This document shows positions 34,488 through 43,579 of a DNA stretch of 64,000 nt, piece after piece (position 1 is the stretch's first letter; the number at the start of each line of letters is the position of its first letter). The notes below the pieces were generated by a model. The model was given only the letters and a program-made list of their open reading frames with translations. It searched no databases and was not told the DNA's origin. The stretch lies in contig WQZB01000005.1 of the NCBI GenBank assembly GCA_009780955.1, positions 1 through 64,000 on the forward strand, given 5' to 3'. This DNA comes from Polyangiaceae bacterium (lineage in GTDB: Bacteria > Myxococcota_A > Polyangia > Polyangiales > Polyangiaceae). The position numbers and the translations under genes are program-made.

Positions 34488-36417
34488 TTTCTGATACCAG
34501 CAACTCGGCGAACGTAACGCGTGGCATGGCACCGAGCTCGCCCTTGTCGCGCGAGCGGACAGAAACGGTGCCGGCTTCCGCGTCTTTCGGGCCAACCACA
34601 ACAATGTAAGGCACACGCATAAGTCGGGCAGCACGAATCTTCGCGCCGAGTTTGTCGGCCGACCAGTCGCTGTCCACACGCAAGCCTTGGGCGCGAAGTT
34701 CTGTCAGCACACTGCGGCCGTAAGCTTCGCTCTTGTCGCTCACCGAAACGATTGTTGCTTGCGTTGGCGCGAGCCACGTGGGCAAATTGCCACCGCAGTG
34801 CTCGATCAAAACGCTGATGAAGCGCTCGAGCGAACCAAGCACAGCACGGTGGAGCATGATGGGGCGATGCTCTTTGCCGTCTTCGCCGACGTAGGAAAGA
34901 TCGAAGAGTTCGGGAAGATGAGGATCGTACTGAATCGTGCCAAGTTGCCAACTGCGTTTGAGCGCGTCGTAAACGTGGAATTCAATTTTTGGACCGTAGA
35001 ACGCGCCCTCGCCCGGCACGCGCTCGAATGCGAGGCCTGCACGCTCGAGACCTTCGGCGAGCGCTTGCTCGGCCATGTTCCAGGTTTCATCCGAACCAAC
35101 CCGCTTTTCAGGACGAAGCGCGAGTTTGATGTCGATACGGTGGAAAGCCAATGCCTTATAAACGGCATAAAGCATGGCAATGAATTTTTCAATTTCACTA
35201 GGCACTTGCTCGCGCGTGCAGAAGATGTGCGCATCGTCTTGGCAGAACGAGCGCACGCGCGACAAGCCGTGCACGACGCCGCCACGCTCGTAGCGATGCA
35301 AGCGCCCGAAATCGGCCATGCGCCACGGCAGTTCACGATAGCTTCGACGGCGCGCGCCGAAGATCACGCAGTGGCTCGGGCAATTCATGGGTTTGAGGGC
35401 GAACGCGTTATTTTGAAGTTTGCGAGCCAACGTCGTGGCCGCCACGCCCTCTTTGGTCATTTCCTCTTGCACAAGATCTTCCGTCCAGAGGCGATACATA
35501 TTCTCGTTGTAATTGCCGAGATGACCGCTCGTGCGAAAAAGCTTTGGGTCGAAAGCCTGCGGGGTAATGACTTCGTCGTAGCCGAATTCGGCATAAAGCT
35601 TTCGCATGTAATCGACGAGACCGTTGTAAACGAATGCGCCGCGCGGCAAAAAAAACGGCATGGCTGGCGAAGAGGAATCGAAAAGAAACAAATCGAGCTC
35701 TTTCCCGAGCTTGCGGTGATCGCGCGCTTTGGCATCTTCGAGAAGCTTGAGATGCTCGCCCAGGGCTTTCATATTAGGAAACGCGGTGCCATAAATGCGT
35801 TGCAACATGGGATTGTTTTCGTTGCCGCGCCAGTAGGCACCCGCCACACTCGTGAGCTTTATGGCGCCAAGGCTGCCCGTGCTCGGCACGTGCGGGCCCT
35901 CGCAAACATCAACCCACTCGGCTTCCTTTGCGCCGTGCTTGTAGAGGCTGATTTCTTCACCCTCAGGAATCGCACGAATGATTTCAACTTTAAAAACTTC
36001 GCCCATCTTCTCGAACATCGCGAGCGCTTGCTCGCGCGTGACAACCTCGCGGCGAAACGGCGTGTTGGTTTTTACGATTTCCGCCATGGCCCGCTCGATT
36101 CTCGCGAGATCGTCATCGGTGAAGCCGTCGCCGGGCTTGTCGAAATCGTAATAGAAACCGTCTTCGATGGCCGGGCCAATGGTGACTTTCGTGCCTGGGA
36201 AAAGCTTTTGTACTGCATCGGCCATGACATGCGCGGTGGAGTGGCGAATGACCGCGAGCCCCTCTTTGTCCGTTGCGCGAACAACCTGGATGTCGGCCGT
36301 GGCGTCAACCGGCGAATGAAGGTCAACGATGCGATTTTCTACACGAATCGCAACCACGTCGTCCGAAAGGAGTCCTTTTTGTTTGACGAGATCGCGTGCG
36401 GAGATTCGTTCGCTCAT
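34474..36417 (-). CDS. thrS: Threonyl-tRNA synthetase
   Basis: ThrRS charges tRNA-Thr in the cytoplasm. The 647-residue protein has the expected order: an N-terminal TGS-like domain, an editing domain with RHSTAHVMADAV, a class II core with the zinc and active-site segments MNCPSHCVIF, HRYERGGVVHGLSRVRSF and QDDAHIF, motif 3 MLHRAVLGSLERFI, and a C-terminal anticodon-binding domain (KIRAARLMRVPYIVVVG). The last residues (ESRAP) and the TGA are inside a class-2 hairpin, so the original C-terminus may have been slightly different. Confidence 0.97.
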   Translation of the reverse strand: MSERISARDLVKQKGLLSDDVVAIRVENRIVDLHSPVDATADIQVVRATDKEGLAVIRHSTAHVMADAVQKLFPGTKVTIGPAIEDGFYYDFDKPGDGFTDDDLARIERAMAEIVKTNTPFRREVVTREQALAMFEKMGEVFKVEIIRAIPEGEEISLYKHGAKEAEWVDVCEGPHVPSTGSLGAIKLTSVAGAYWRGNENNPMLQRIYGTAFPNMKALGEHLKLLEDAKARDHRKLGKELDLFLFDSSSPAMPFFLPRGAFVYNGLVDYMRKLYAEFGYDEVITPQAFDPKLFRTSGHLGNYNENMYRLWTEDLVQEEMTKEGVAATTLARKLQNNAFALKPMNCPSHCVIFGARRRSYRELPWRMADFGRLHRYERGGVVHGLSRVRSFCQDDAHIFCTREQVPSEIEKFIAMLYAVYKALAFHRIDIKLALRPEKRVGSDETWNMAEQALAEGLERAGLAFERVPGEGAFYGPKIEFHVYDALKRSWQLGTIQYDPHLPELFDLSYVGEDGKEHRPIMLHRAVLGSLERFISVLIEHCGGNLPTWLAPTQATIVSVSDKSEAYGRSVLTELRAQGLRVDSDWSADKLGAKIRAARLMRVPYIVVVGPKDAEAGTVSVRSRDKGELGAMPRVTFAELLVSESRAP

Positions 36418-36428
36418 GCCGACACTAG

Positions 36429-37271
36429 TTACTCTGCCTCGGCGGTGTCGCTCTCAGAATTTTGACACACGCCTTCTTTGACGCCGTCAAAAACCAGTGC
36501 CCATGCGCCGAACACGTCGGTGCACGTGGTGCCGTCATCGCAATCGCCTGCTTCGCCGACACGGCACCACTTTGCACACTCGCTGTCGATGCACGCGAGA
36601 CCTGGCCCGCAGTCGTAATCGTCCGCGCATGAATCGTGGCTCGCGCCCAAACCCGCGGTGTCGCAGTCGGTCGCATGGTCTCGGGGGTACAGCTCGGGGA
36701 ACCAAATACACGTATTCGAACCGCATGCGGCTTGTGGGAAACGCGGATCGCACGCGACGGTGCACACGCCCACGCTCGGCCACCCATCGACACGAACGCA
36801 AAGATCCGCGCCGGGCACACTGCACGTGTCGAGCTCTGGGGCACAGTAAGGTCGACATGCACCATACATACATGTGAGACCAGCGCTGCATTCGCTAGCC
36901 TGCTCGCAGGGTCGGCCGAGTGTGATGTGCCCTGCTGTCACGCACGAAGTCGTGCCAGCCACAGGCTCTGTGACGACGCATGTTTCGTTGCTTGCGCAGC
37001 CGCATTGTGGAGCGAGCCCGCAACGGTGGTTCGGCAGAGCGAGTTCGCACGGCTCGGGTTCGGAATTTCCGTCGTCGTCTGGTGGCGCAGGCGAAGAGGA
37101 AGAGGGCGAGGGAGATGCGTTATTCGAAGGAGTATCGGCCGGCGCGACAACGTCGGTCGACGAGTCGCTCGTGGACGACGGCACCTCGCGCGAGCACGAA
37201 GACGCGGCCGCCATGGCGATCGCATTCAGCACGAAGACCATCAACGCAACGATTCTCGATAGTTTCACCAC
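36429..37271 (-). CDS. Cys-rich lipoprotein of unknown function
   Basis: A 280-residue exported protein. The hydrophobic N-terminus ends in AAASSC, a lipobox. A Ser/Pro/Asp-rich spacer follows and then about 25 Cys residues in blocks such as CGLAPQCGCASNETC, CEQASECSAGLTC, CDTAGLGASHDSC and CADDYDCGPGLAC. This disulfide-rich pattern is frequent in secreted Myxococcota proteins; the function is unknown. GTG at 37271 (or 37268) is chosen because the signal peptide starts there. The frame is open further upstream but overlaps the divergent EEP gene. Confidence 0.65.
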   Translation of the reverse strand: MVKLSRIVALMVFVLNAIAMAAASSCSREVPSSTSDSSTDVVAPADTPSNNASPSPSSSSPAPPDDDGNSEPEPCELALPNHRCGLAPQCGCASNETCVVTEPVAGTTSCVTAGHITLGRPCEQASECSAGLTCMYGACRPYCAPELDTCSVPGADLCVRVDGWPSVGVCTVACDPRFPQAACGSNTCIWFPELYPRDHATDCDTAGLGASHDSCADDYDCGPGLACIDSECAKWCRVGEAGDCDDGTTCTDVFGAWALVFDGVKEGVCQNSESDTAEAE

Positions 37272-37328
37272 AAAAGCTTGACACGATTTTGACGCACCTG
37301 CCTCCGCTCGGAATCTAGACTGATAACG

Positions 37329-38255
37329 ATGGGTCGCGTCCGCGTCGTCACGTACAACGTGCGTTACTTCGGTCACGGCACGCGCGGCCTCGCGAGCACG
37401 GGCAAGCAAATGGAGCGCATTGCCAATGCTTTTGCAACGCTCGAACCGCTCGCGGACATTCTCTGCCTGCAAGAAGTCGAGACCATGTCGCTCCGGTCGA
37501 ACATCGCGCACCCAACGCACCAGCGGCGCACGCAACTCGAGCGGTTGATGCTTGTTCTGCACGAGGCACTAAGGAACGCCGGCAAGCGCGACACCTACGA
37601 GGCGTACTACTTTCCGGCCCATACCTACGGCTCGAGCAGCCGGCCCATCTACACCACAGGCCTCGCGGTGATCGCGCGCCGTGACTTCCATGTACTTTCT
37701 CACAACGCGGAGCAACCGCACGACATCACCGACCGGTTCATTCACCCGGTCAAGCGCCTCAAGCAAACGCGAATCTGCGCGCACATGCGCGTCATCCTCG
37801 AGCGCGGCGTCAATCTCGATATTTTCAACACGCATCTCAGCCTTCCAACAACCTTCTCACGCGCGTTCTGGCTTGAGTCGCGGCGGCTCGGTTGGGGGCC
37901 GAACCAAGTGACCGAAGCGAGAAACCTCGTCGAGTTCGTGGCGCGCGAAAGGCAGAGCGAGCGTTACCTCGTCGTCGGCGACTTCAACGCGCTCGCCGGC
38001 TCGCCCGTCTATCGCGAACTCACGACGAGCGGCCTTCGCGACGCATTCGCTCGCTACCACGGCATGGATGAATCCGCGCTAAACGAGTTCCCAACCGCGG
38101 GCTTCATGAACCTTCGCATGCATGTCGATCACGTGTTTTCAGGCAAAGACCTCACGTGGCTCAACTTCGACGACACGCATCGGTTCGACCAGCATACAGG
38201 GCACTTCAAAGGCCTGTCGGATCACACACCTATCGTGGGAACCTTCACGTTGTGA
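37329..38255 (+). CDS. Endonuclease/exonuclease/phosphatase (EEP) family protein
   Basis: A 308-residue soluble protein with the EEP fold: VVTYNVRYFGHG, ILCLQEVE (metal-binding Glu), NTHLSL, YLVVGDFNA (Asp/Asn pair) and GLSDHTPIVGTF (catalytic Asp-His). Members hydrolyse DNA, phosphoinositides or sphingomyelin. No signal peptide is seen. The substrate cannot be told from sequence. It is divergent from the Cys-rich lipoprotein gene, with a 57-bp gap. Confidence 0.85.
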   Translation: MGRVRVVTYNVRYFGHGTRGLASTGKQMERIANAFATLEPLADILCLQEVETMSLRSNIAHPTHQRRTQLERLMLVLHEALRNAGKRDTYEAYYFPAHTYGSSSRPIYTTGLAVIARRDFHVLSHNAEQPHDITDRFIHPVKRLKQTRICAHMRVILERGVNLDIFNTHLSLPTTFSRAFWLESRRLGWGPNQVTEARNLVEFVARERQSERYLVVGDFNALAGSPVYRELTTSGLRDAFARYHGMDESALNEFPTAGFMNLRMHVDHVFSGKDLTWLNFDDTHRFDQHTGHFKGLSDHTPIVGTFTL

Positions 38256-38366
38256 TGCGCTCTCTTCATCGTTGGACTGATGGCGGATGCAGTGCGATGG
38301 ATAGGCACGGGGTGCCGATGCTAGGCTGGTGGCTAGGCACTATTTTCGCACACGAACCTTCCTAAG

Positions 38367-40109
38367 ATGCGCTCCAATCCAACCGACAATTTGTTTCGTC
38401 GGTCACCAGAGACGCCCATCGTCCTCTGGATTTGCGCGGCGGTGTGCGCGCATTTCATGCTGGGTGGTGGCACCGAAGAGGTATCAAAAGAGCTACGTGA
38501 ACAACGCGATGACCGGCGTTACATCGCAATGCTCGGTTCAAAAACGCGCGACCGCATCCGTGCAACCGAGATGACGTTCGATGTCGCGGTGGTTGACGAG
38601 GGCACGCCCTCGAATGACCCGAGTGAGCTGCCAAAGCCACCGAAGCCCGAGCCGAAAAAGCCCGAAGAGCCCCAAAAGCCTTTGGAGCAGAAAAAGCCCG
38701 AGCCGCCGAAGCAAGAAGTCAAAGTCGTCACGAAAGGCAACGAACCGCCGCCAAAGTACGACGCGGTGCCGCTGCAGCCCGAAAAGCGCATTGCCGTAAA
38801 GCAGCACGCGGCGAAAAATCAGCCCGATAATCCAAATGCCAAGTTTATTGCCAACGAGGCAAACAAAGTCGAGCAAGAATCGGTTGCTACGCAAACCGCG
38901 CACGACCAGGACGACGAAAACCCAACGCCAGGTGCAAACAAACCTGGCGGGCCGAAAGACCACACCGGCGACAGCGATCGCACGAAAATAGCCGACAGCG
39001 ACGAGCACAAAGGCGAGGCGAATCGCGCCCCCGGCGAGAAAGGCACAGAATTCGATATCCAAAAAGATCCGCGTCCGCTCGAGAAGCCAGCAGGCGCAGC
39101 TGTGGCTAACCTTCCCGCGGCCCACGCGCCACCAAAGGCCGGTGGCGACGGCCGCCAGCCACAATCCCCCGCAACGGCCGCAGCGCCGCCAGCGCTCGTG
39201 CCTGGTACACCGGCCGCGCCATCGCCAGACGGCGCGTCAGGAACGTGGTCGTTCAACCCCATCGTTCCCGGTGCGCGCGCGTCGAACACGAGCGATCCTG
39301 TGCCGGGTACAACGAACCAGAACAGGCCCATGCCAGAGGCCAGAAATCACACGAAGTGGCTTGGCCTTGGCGGCAAACCTGGTCCTGGTCAAGTGAATCT
39401 GAACTTGTCACAAAGCGGCGTGGTCGCCGTTGTCGGGTCCGACGAGCTGCGCAAAGAGCGCGAGGCCGACGGCGAACGCCGCAGAAGCGAGCACCGCGGC
39501 TCGTGGTCGGCGTCGAATTTCGAACGCTGGCGCAACGCAATCGAGAACTACGTCTCGAGCGTGAAACCGGGCAACCAAACCGCGCTCAATACAGCGGCCG
39601 TGCCGTTCGCCACATACCTCAATTCCATTCACAATCGAATTCACCCGATCTTCGCGGATAGCTTCCTTGGTTCGCTCGACAACCTGCCGAAGAACCATCC
39701 CATGAACGACATGAAGCTTTTGACGCGTCTCGAAATTGTCGTAAGCCCCAAAAATGGGCGCGTAGTCAAAATGGGCATCGTCAAAACGAGCGGCATTACA
39801 GCGTTCGACATTGCCGCACTCGACAGCGTCAATCGCGCGCAGCCTTTCGGCCCAGCGCCCAGCGCCATCATATCGGCCGACGGCAACGTTTACCTTCATT
39901 GGGAATTCCACCGAGACGAAGTCTTTGCGTGCACAACCGCCAACGCGCGGCCATTCATGCTCAACACACCGGCCAAGTCACCAAGCCCTGATTCGCCGCC
40001 GCCTGCACCAAGCCCTGCGCGGCCATCGCGCGAGCGCGGCGCGCCTCCTCCCGTGAATATACACGAAATGCGCGAAGGCTCCGCCACAAGTACGCACGCG
40101 CACGGCTAA
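38367..40109 (+). CDS. TonB-like energy-transducer family protein
   Basis: The 580-residue protein has one N-terminal hydrophobic segment (about 16-33), then a Pro/Lys/Glu-rich rigid spacer (about 88-130) as in TonB. A long disordered Gly/Pro/Asp region follows (130-370). A TonB-C-like domain lies near 440-530, with LEIVVSPKNGRVVKMGIVKTSG and FDIAALDSVNRAQPFGPAP. Its tail beyond the domain is again Pro-rich. No exbB/exbD or TonB-dependent receptor is in the window, so the partner is unknown. Confidence 0.75.
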   Translation: MRSNPTDNLFRRSPETPIVLWICAAVCAHFMLGGGTEEVSKELREQRDDRRYIAMLGSKTRDRIRATEMTFDVAVVDEGTPSNDPSELPKPPKPEPKKPEEPQKPLEQKKPEPPKQEVKVVTKGNEPPPKYDAVPLQPEKRIAVKQHAAKNQPDNPNAKFIANEANKVEQESVATQTAHDQDDENPTPGANKPGGPKDHTGDSDRTKIADSDEHKGEANRAPGEKGTEFDIQKDPRPLEKPAGAAVANLPAAHAPPKAGGDGRQPQSPATAAAPPALVPGTPAAPSPDGASGTWSFNPIVPGARASNTSDPVPGTTNQNRPMPEARNHTKWLGLGGKPGPGQVNLNLSQSGVVAVVGSDELRKEREADGERRRSEHRGSWSASNFERWRNAIENYVSSVKPGNQTALNTAAVPFATYLNSIHNRIHPIFADSFLGSLDNLPKNHPMNDMKLLTRLEIVVSPKNGRVVKMGIVKTSGITAFDIAALDSVNRAQPFGPAPSAIISADGNVYLHWEFHRDEVFACTTANARPFMLNTPAKSPSPDSPPPAPSPARPSRERGAPPPVNIHEMREGSATSTHAHG

Positions 40110-40180
40110 CGGCTAATCGCCGCGCCCGCATCAGCACAAAAGCGGCCAAGATGGTGTAGGTTGCGCCGGAATTGGTGACA

Positions 40181-41176
40181 ATGAGCGCGTCCAAGCCAAT
40201 CGAAAAAAAGCGTGATCGTGGCAGCGGCAAGCGAGGTCCCAACCTTGCGTGGGCGTCGGGTGCGCTCATGCTCGGCGGCGCGGTCGGCATTTTGGCAAAA
40301 GTGTTTGGCGTGCTCATCGCGCCCGGCATGCTTGGAATTGCCGAACAAAGCGCGATGACTAGGACCGAGACTTTGACCTCGACGCTTGCCTACGTCCTCG
40401 TGGCCATGCTGGTTGCCCTGGTGAGCACAGGGACGTTCGAGCTCGCGCGAAGCCCGAGCATCAGCGCGCTCATGCACGGCTTCGTAGTTACGATTTCCGG
40501 GCTCATCATAGCGCTCGCGTCTCCAGCCGTCGTAGATAAGCTGCACCCCTTCGCGGCCTTCGCGCTCGCCATTTTCTCCGCCATGGTCGCGTTCGCAGTA
40601 GGCATCCTCGTGGCACGTGTCCCGCACACCCGAGCACTCGGGGTCGCGCTCATTTTTCTTGCCATATGTGGGCTTCTGCAGCCAACCGCGTGGGGCGCTG
40701 TCACCCTCGCCAGCGAGCACGTAAGCCTCACGGCGTTCAACGTTGGTCGGATCGCCGGCACGGTCGCCATCGTCGTCCAAGGCATCACAACGTTGCTCAT
40801 CGCTGCATGGCTCGCAGCGCGCTCGCGCGTCAGCCGATTCTTCGTGAACGGCGCTCTCGTCTTGGCCTTTGCCATCACCTACCTCGCTGCGCGCGATCAC
40901 GCTCCGTCGTCGCCCGTGATCGCCGTCCTTCGCGCGTCGCTTCTTCGGGTGGTAAGCATGCCGGCATCGAGCACTGTATCCACGGTCGCGGCCTTCTTGC
41001 TGCCCGCGTCGCTCTTGCTCGCCGTCATCGCATTGGCTCAGCGCCGGCTGCCTGTAGCCATCAAGGCACCGTTCGCATTTGCGCTTTTGTCGTTGGGGGG
41101 CTTCGACGTACCGCTGCAGGCACTTGCCATCACTACCGCCGCCACATGGGCCCTGCTCGCAACGACCGACACTTGA
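40181..41176 (+). CDS. Polytopic membrane protein of unknown function
   Basis: A 331-residue protein with about nine hydrophobic segments after a basic N-terminus (KPIEKKRDRGSGKRG). Ala/Val/Leu-rich helices alternate with short loops. No conserved motif was recognised. The ATG at 40181 is preferred to the GTG at 40172, since the spacing from GGTG is better. It is followed by the tRNA gene without a visible terminator. Confidence 0.6.
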   Translation: MSASKPIEKKRDRGSGKRGPNLAWASGALMLGGAVGILAKVFGVLIAPGMLGIAEQSAMTRTETLTSTLAYVLVAMLVALVSTGTFELARSPSISALMHGFVVTISGLIIALASPAVVDKLHPFAAFALAIFSAMVAFAVGILVARVPHTRALGVALIFLAICGLLQPTAWGAVTLASEHVSLTAFNVGRIAGTVAIVVQGITTLLIAAWLAARSRVSRFFVNGALVLAFAITYLAARDHAPSSPVIAVLRASLLRVVSMPASSTVSTVAAFLLPASLLLAVIALAQRRLPVAIKAPFAFALLSLGGFDVPLQALAITTAATWALLATTDT

Positions 41177-41213
41177 CAGCCAGCCCTAAAAACAGTACCT
41201 CGGCCTCTCTTTC

Positions 41214-41285
<72 letters not shown>

Positions 41286-41359
41286 CAACGAACTCCACAC
41301 GTCGCGAGTCCCCTACGTCGATTGGGTCGATTGCTCTGCACGAGCAGGCAATCGCAGCG

Positions 41360-43579
41360 TTGCGCGAGCTGCTTGCCGGCTTCGAGCGTGCCGAGCGTGC
41401 AGGCAAAGCCGCCGGTGGCGCGGTTCTCGGTGACGTTCGGAACAACCCCCGCCATCGTCAAGAAATCTACCTTGGGCTCGTGACTGTGCTGATGCGCATG
41501 GTCTTCGTGCTCTACGCCGAGCCGCGCGGTCTTTTGCCGAGGGAAAGCGATTTGTACTCGCTTGCCCGCCTGCATGCGCAGTTGCTTGAAGACTGCAAGG
41601 CAACCGGGACAGGCGGGAAAACGGGAGCAAGCGCGCTTGACAATCGCTGCGGCGCGTGGGCATGCGTCATCACACTTTTTCGCGTTCTGTACGACACTAA
41701 AAAGGGCGCGCTTTTCAATCCCGCCACCTATCCATTCTTGGATGCCCGACCGCACGTAAGCGACGGCGTGGTCTTTCGCGTTCTCGATCACCTCCTGGTG
41801 CCGAACGGCGAGCGGCTCGAATACGAAAGTGTCGACGTCGAGCAAATCGGCGACGTGTACGAAGGGCTAATGGGCTTCGAGCTACGAGTCACGCAAGGCG
41901 AATCGCTGCATCTGCAACCTAGCGAGGAGCGGCGAAAAACGGGAAGCCACTACACTCCGCGCAGCCTGACGCAACTCGTGGTGCAAACAACGCTGCGCCC
42001 GATCCTCGATGCCCTTGGCCCACAACCAACACCGGGGCAGATTCTCGCCCTCAAGATTTGTGATCCTGCGATGGGCAGCGGCGCATTCCTCGTCGAAACT
42101 TGCCGTCAGCTTGGCGATCACCTCGTGGCTGCATGGCACCGCGAGCAACCCCCGATGCGCAATGAGAATCCAGACCGCTTTCAAGTTGACGCGAGATCGA
42201 GGCGGCCGGCGAGGAGCGGACCGGAACAGCCTGCTTCGGCTTTGAGGACCGCACCGCAGCCGCCAACGAAGAGATCGCGTCAAATCGAAAGCGGTCTTGC
42301 ACGCTGCATGATCGCGCAGCGTTGCATCTACGGCGTCGACAAGAACGAGCTGGCCGTGAGCCTCGCGCGCCTGTCGCTTTGGCTCGTCGCCTTCGCGAAA
42401 GACCATTCGTTCACGTTCGTGGATCACGCGCTTCGACAAGGCGACTCGCTGATTGCATTCCACTGGGAAATCGAGTTCCCCGAAGTTTTCGACCATGGCA
42501 ACGGAGCGGGCTACACAAGTGGGTTCCATGCCTTTGTCGGCAACCCGCCGTGGGTGTCTTACGCAGGCCGAGCCGCGCAGCCACTCGATGAGGCGAAGCG
42601 CGCCTATTTCAAAGAGTTCTACGAATCTTTCGGCGGGTACCGAAACTTGCAAGGAATGTTCGTTGAGCGCTGTGCAAAGTTACTTCGTGCCTCCGGACGC
42701 CTGGGGCTAATCCTACCCAGTTCGATGTCTGAGCAAGACGGCTACAGCCCAACCCGCTTGGTGCATGATCGGCTCTGCGTTTGCGACGACGATCTTCCTG
42801 ATCTCGGCGAAAAAGCCTTTGCGGGCGTGTTCCAGCCATGCATGCTGCTAAGGTCCACCCGGCGCGCGTCGCCCGTTACCATCAACGTTGCTGCATGCTG
42901 GCCCATCGAGCGCCCTGATCTCGATGCCGCGTCGCGTGCTCTCATGGCAAAGATGAATCGGCCACCTTTGCCAGAGTGCCTTTTCGGTGAGCGCGGTCTT
43001 CAGTCATCACGCGATGACACCGGACACTTGACCACTGCACGAAATGCGATCCATTCGGTGCCGCTGCGTGTGGGTGGCGACATCGAGCCGTTCCTTCTCA
43101 AGCCACCGTCGCAATTCGCGGACCCAGCGTGGTTCGGCACGAGACTTCGTTCTGCCGGGCAGTGGGCGGAGGTTCGCGTGCTCATTCGGCAGACGGCGCG
43201 CTTTCCAATAGCAACGCTTTCCGATGGCACTGCCTTCCGCAACTCAATCCTCGCCGGGTTTGCGAGCATTGATTATCCGGCTGAATTTCTCGTCGCGTAT
43301 CTGAACTCAACGCCGATTCGTTGGCTGCACTACGTCCGATATCGCGACGCGCGCCAAGGAATGCCGCAGATGAAGATCGGGCACTTGCGCGCGATGCCGT
43401 CGCCGCCGGCTGGCTCCCTGGTTGCCGATCTGGCCAGGATGGGACGCGCCCTGTCGTCTGCCAACGTTGGCCTTCTTCCGAGCGCACACAACGCAATCGA
43501 TGACGCCGTGGCCCGTGCGTTCAACCTTACGAAGCGCGAACGCGCGCTTCTGAAAGCATGGGCAAAGGCAACTCGATGA
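41360..43579 (+). CDS. N6-adenine DNA methylase of Eco57I/type IIG kind, probably 5'-truncated, with an internal repeat
   Basis: The protein has 739 residues from TTG at 41360. LMRMVFVLYAEPRGLLP is the segment preceding the methylase in Eco57I-type enzymes. CDPAMGSGAFLVETC is the SAM motif, CIYGVDKNELAVSLARLSLW follows, and FVGNPPWVSY is the catalytic NPPW motif. LLRASGRLGLILPSS and a target-recognition-like C-terminus complete it. The frame is open from within tRNA-Val and no ATG or GTG lies before the conserved part. Full-length relatives have a nuclease or helical N-terminus, so this one looks truncated. Residues from DRFQVD to QIESG come from class-1 copy C. It overlaps the second methylase by 4 bp. 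Confidence 0.75.
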   Translation: MRELLAGFERAERAGKAAGGAVLGDVRNNPRHRQEIYLGLVTVLMRMVFVLYAEPRGLLPRESDLYSLARLHAQLLEDCKATGTGGKTGASALDNRCGAWACVITLFRVLYDTKKGALFNPATYPFLDARPHVSDGVVFRVLDHLLVPNGERLEYESVDVEQIGDVYEGLMGFELRVTQGESLHLQPSEERRKTGSHYTPRSLTQLVVQTTLRPILDALGPQPTPGQILALKICDPAMGSGAFLVETCRQLGDHLVAAWHREQPPMRNENPDRFQVDARSRRPARSGPEQPASALRTAPQPPTKRSRQIESGLARCMIAQRCIYGVDKNELAVSLARLSLWLVAFAKDHSFTFVDHALRQGDSLIAFHWEIEFPEVFDHGNGAGYTSGFHAFVGNPPWVSYAGRAAQPLDEAKRAYFKEFYESFGGYRNLQGMFVERCAKLLRASGRLGLILPSSMSEQDGYSPTRLVHDRLCVCDDDLPDLGEKAFAGVFQPCMLLRSTRRASPVTINVAACWPIERPDLDAASRALMAKMNRPPLPECLFGERGLQSSRDDTGHLTTARNAIHSVPLRVGGDIEPFLLKPPSQFADPAWFGTRLRSAGQWAEVRVLIRQTARFPIATLSDGTAFRNSILAGFASIDYPAEFLVAYLNSTPIRWLHYVRYRDARQGMPQMKIGHLRAMPSPPAGSLVADLARMGRALSSANVGLLPSAHNAIDDAVARAFNLTKRERALLKAWAKATR
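42173..42296 (+). repeat. Class-1 TIR element, copy C, inside the methylase gene
   Basis: This copy has 124 bp because it carries one extra C (GGCGGCCGGCG instead of GGCGGCGGCG). It is translated as part of the methylase. Without the extra C, the entry frame would hit TGA within the element (CGGCTTTGA). With it, the frame is open to the end and continues into the conserved CIYGVDKNE motif. Confidence 0.9.

Noticed and set aside
40106-40900. Long minus-strand frame opposite the membrane protein
   Set aside because: It is charged, without motifs, and lies antisense to a convincing polytopic membrane protein.
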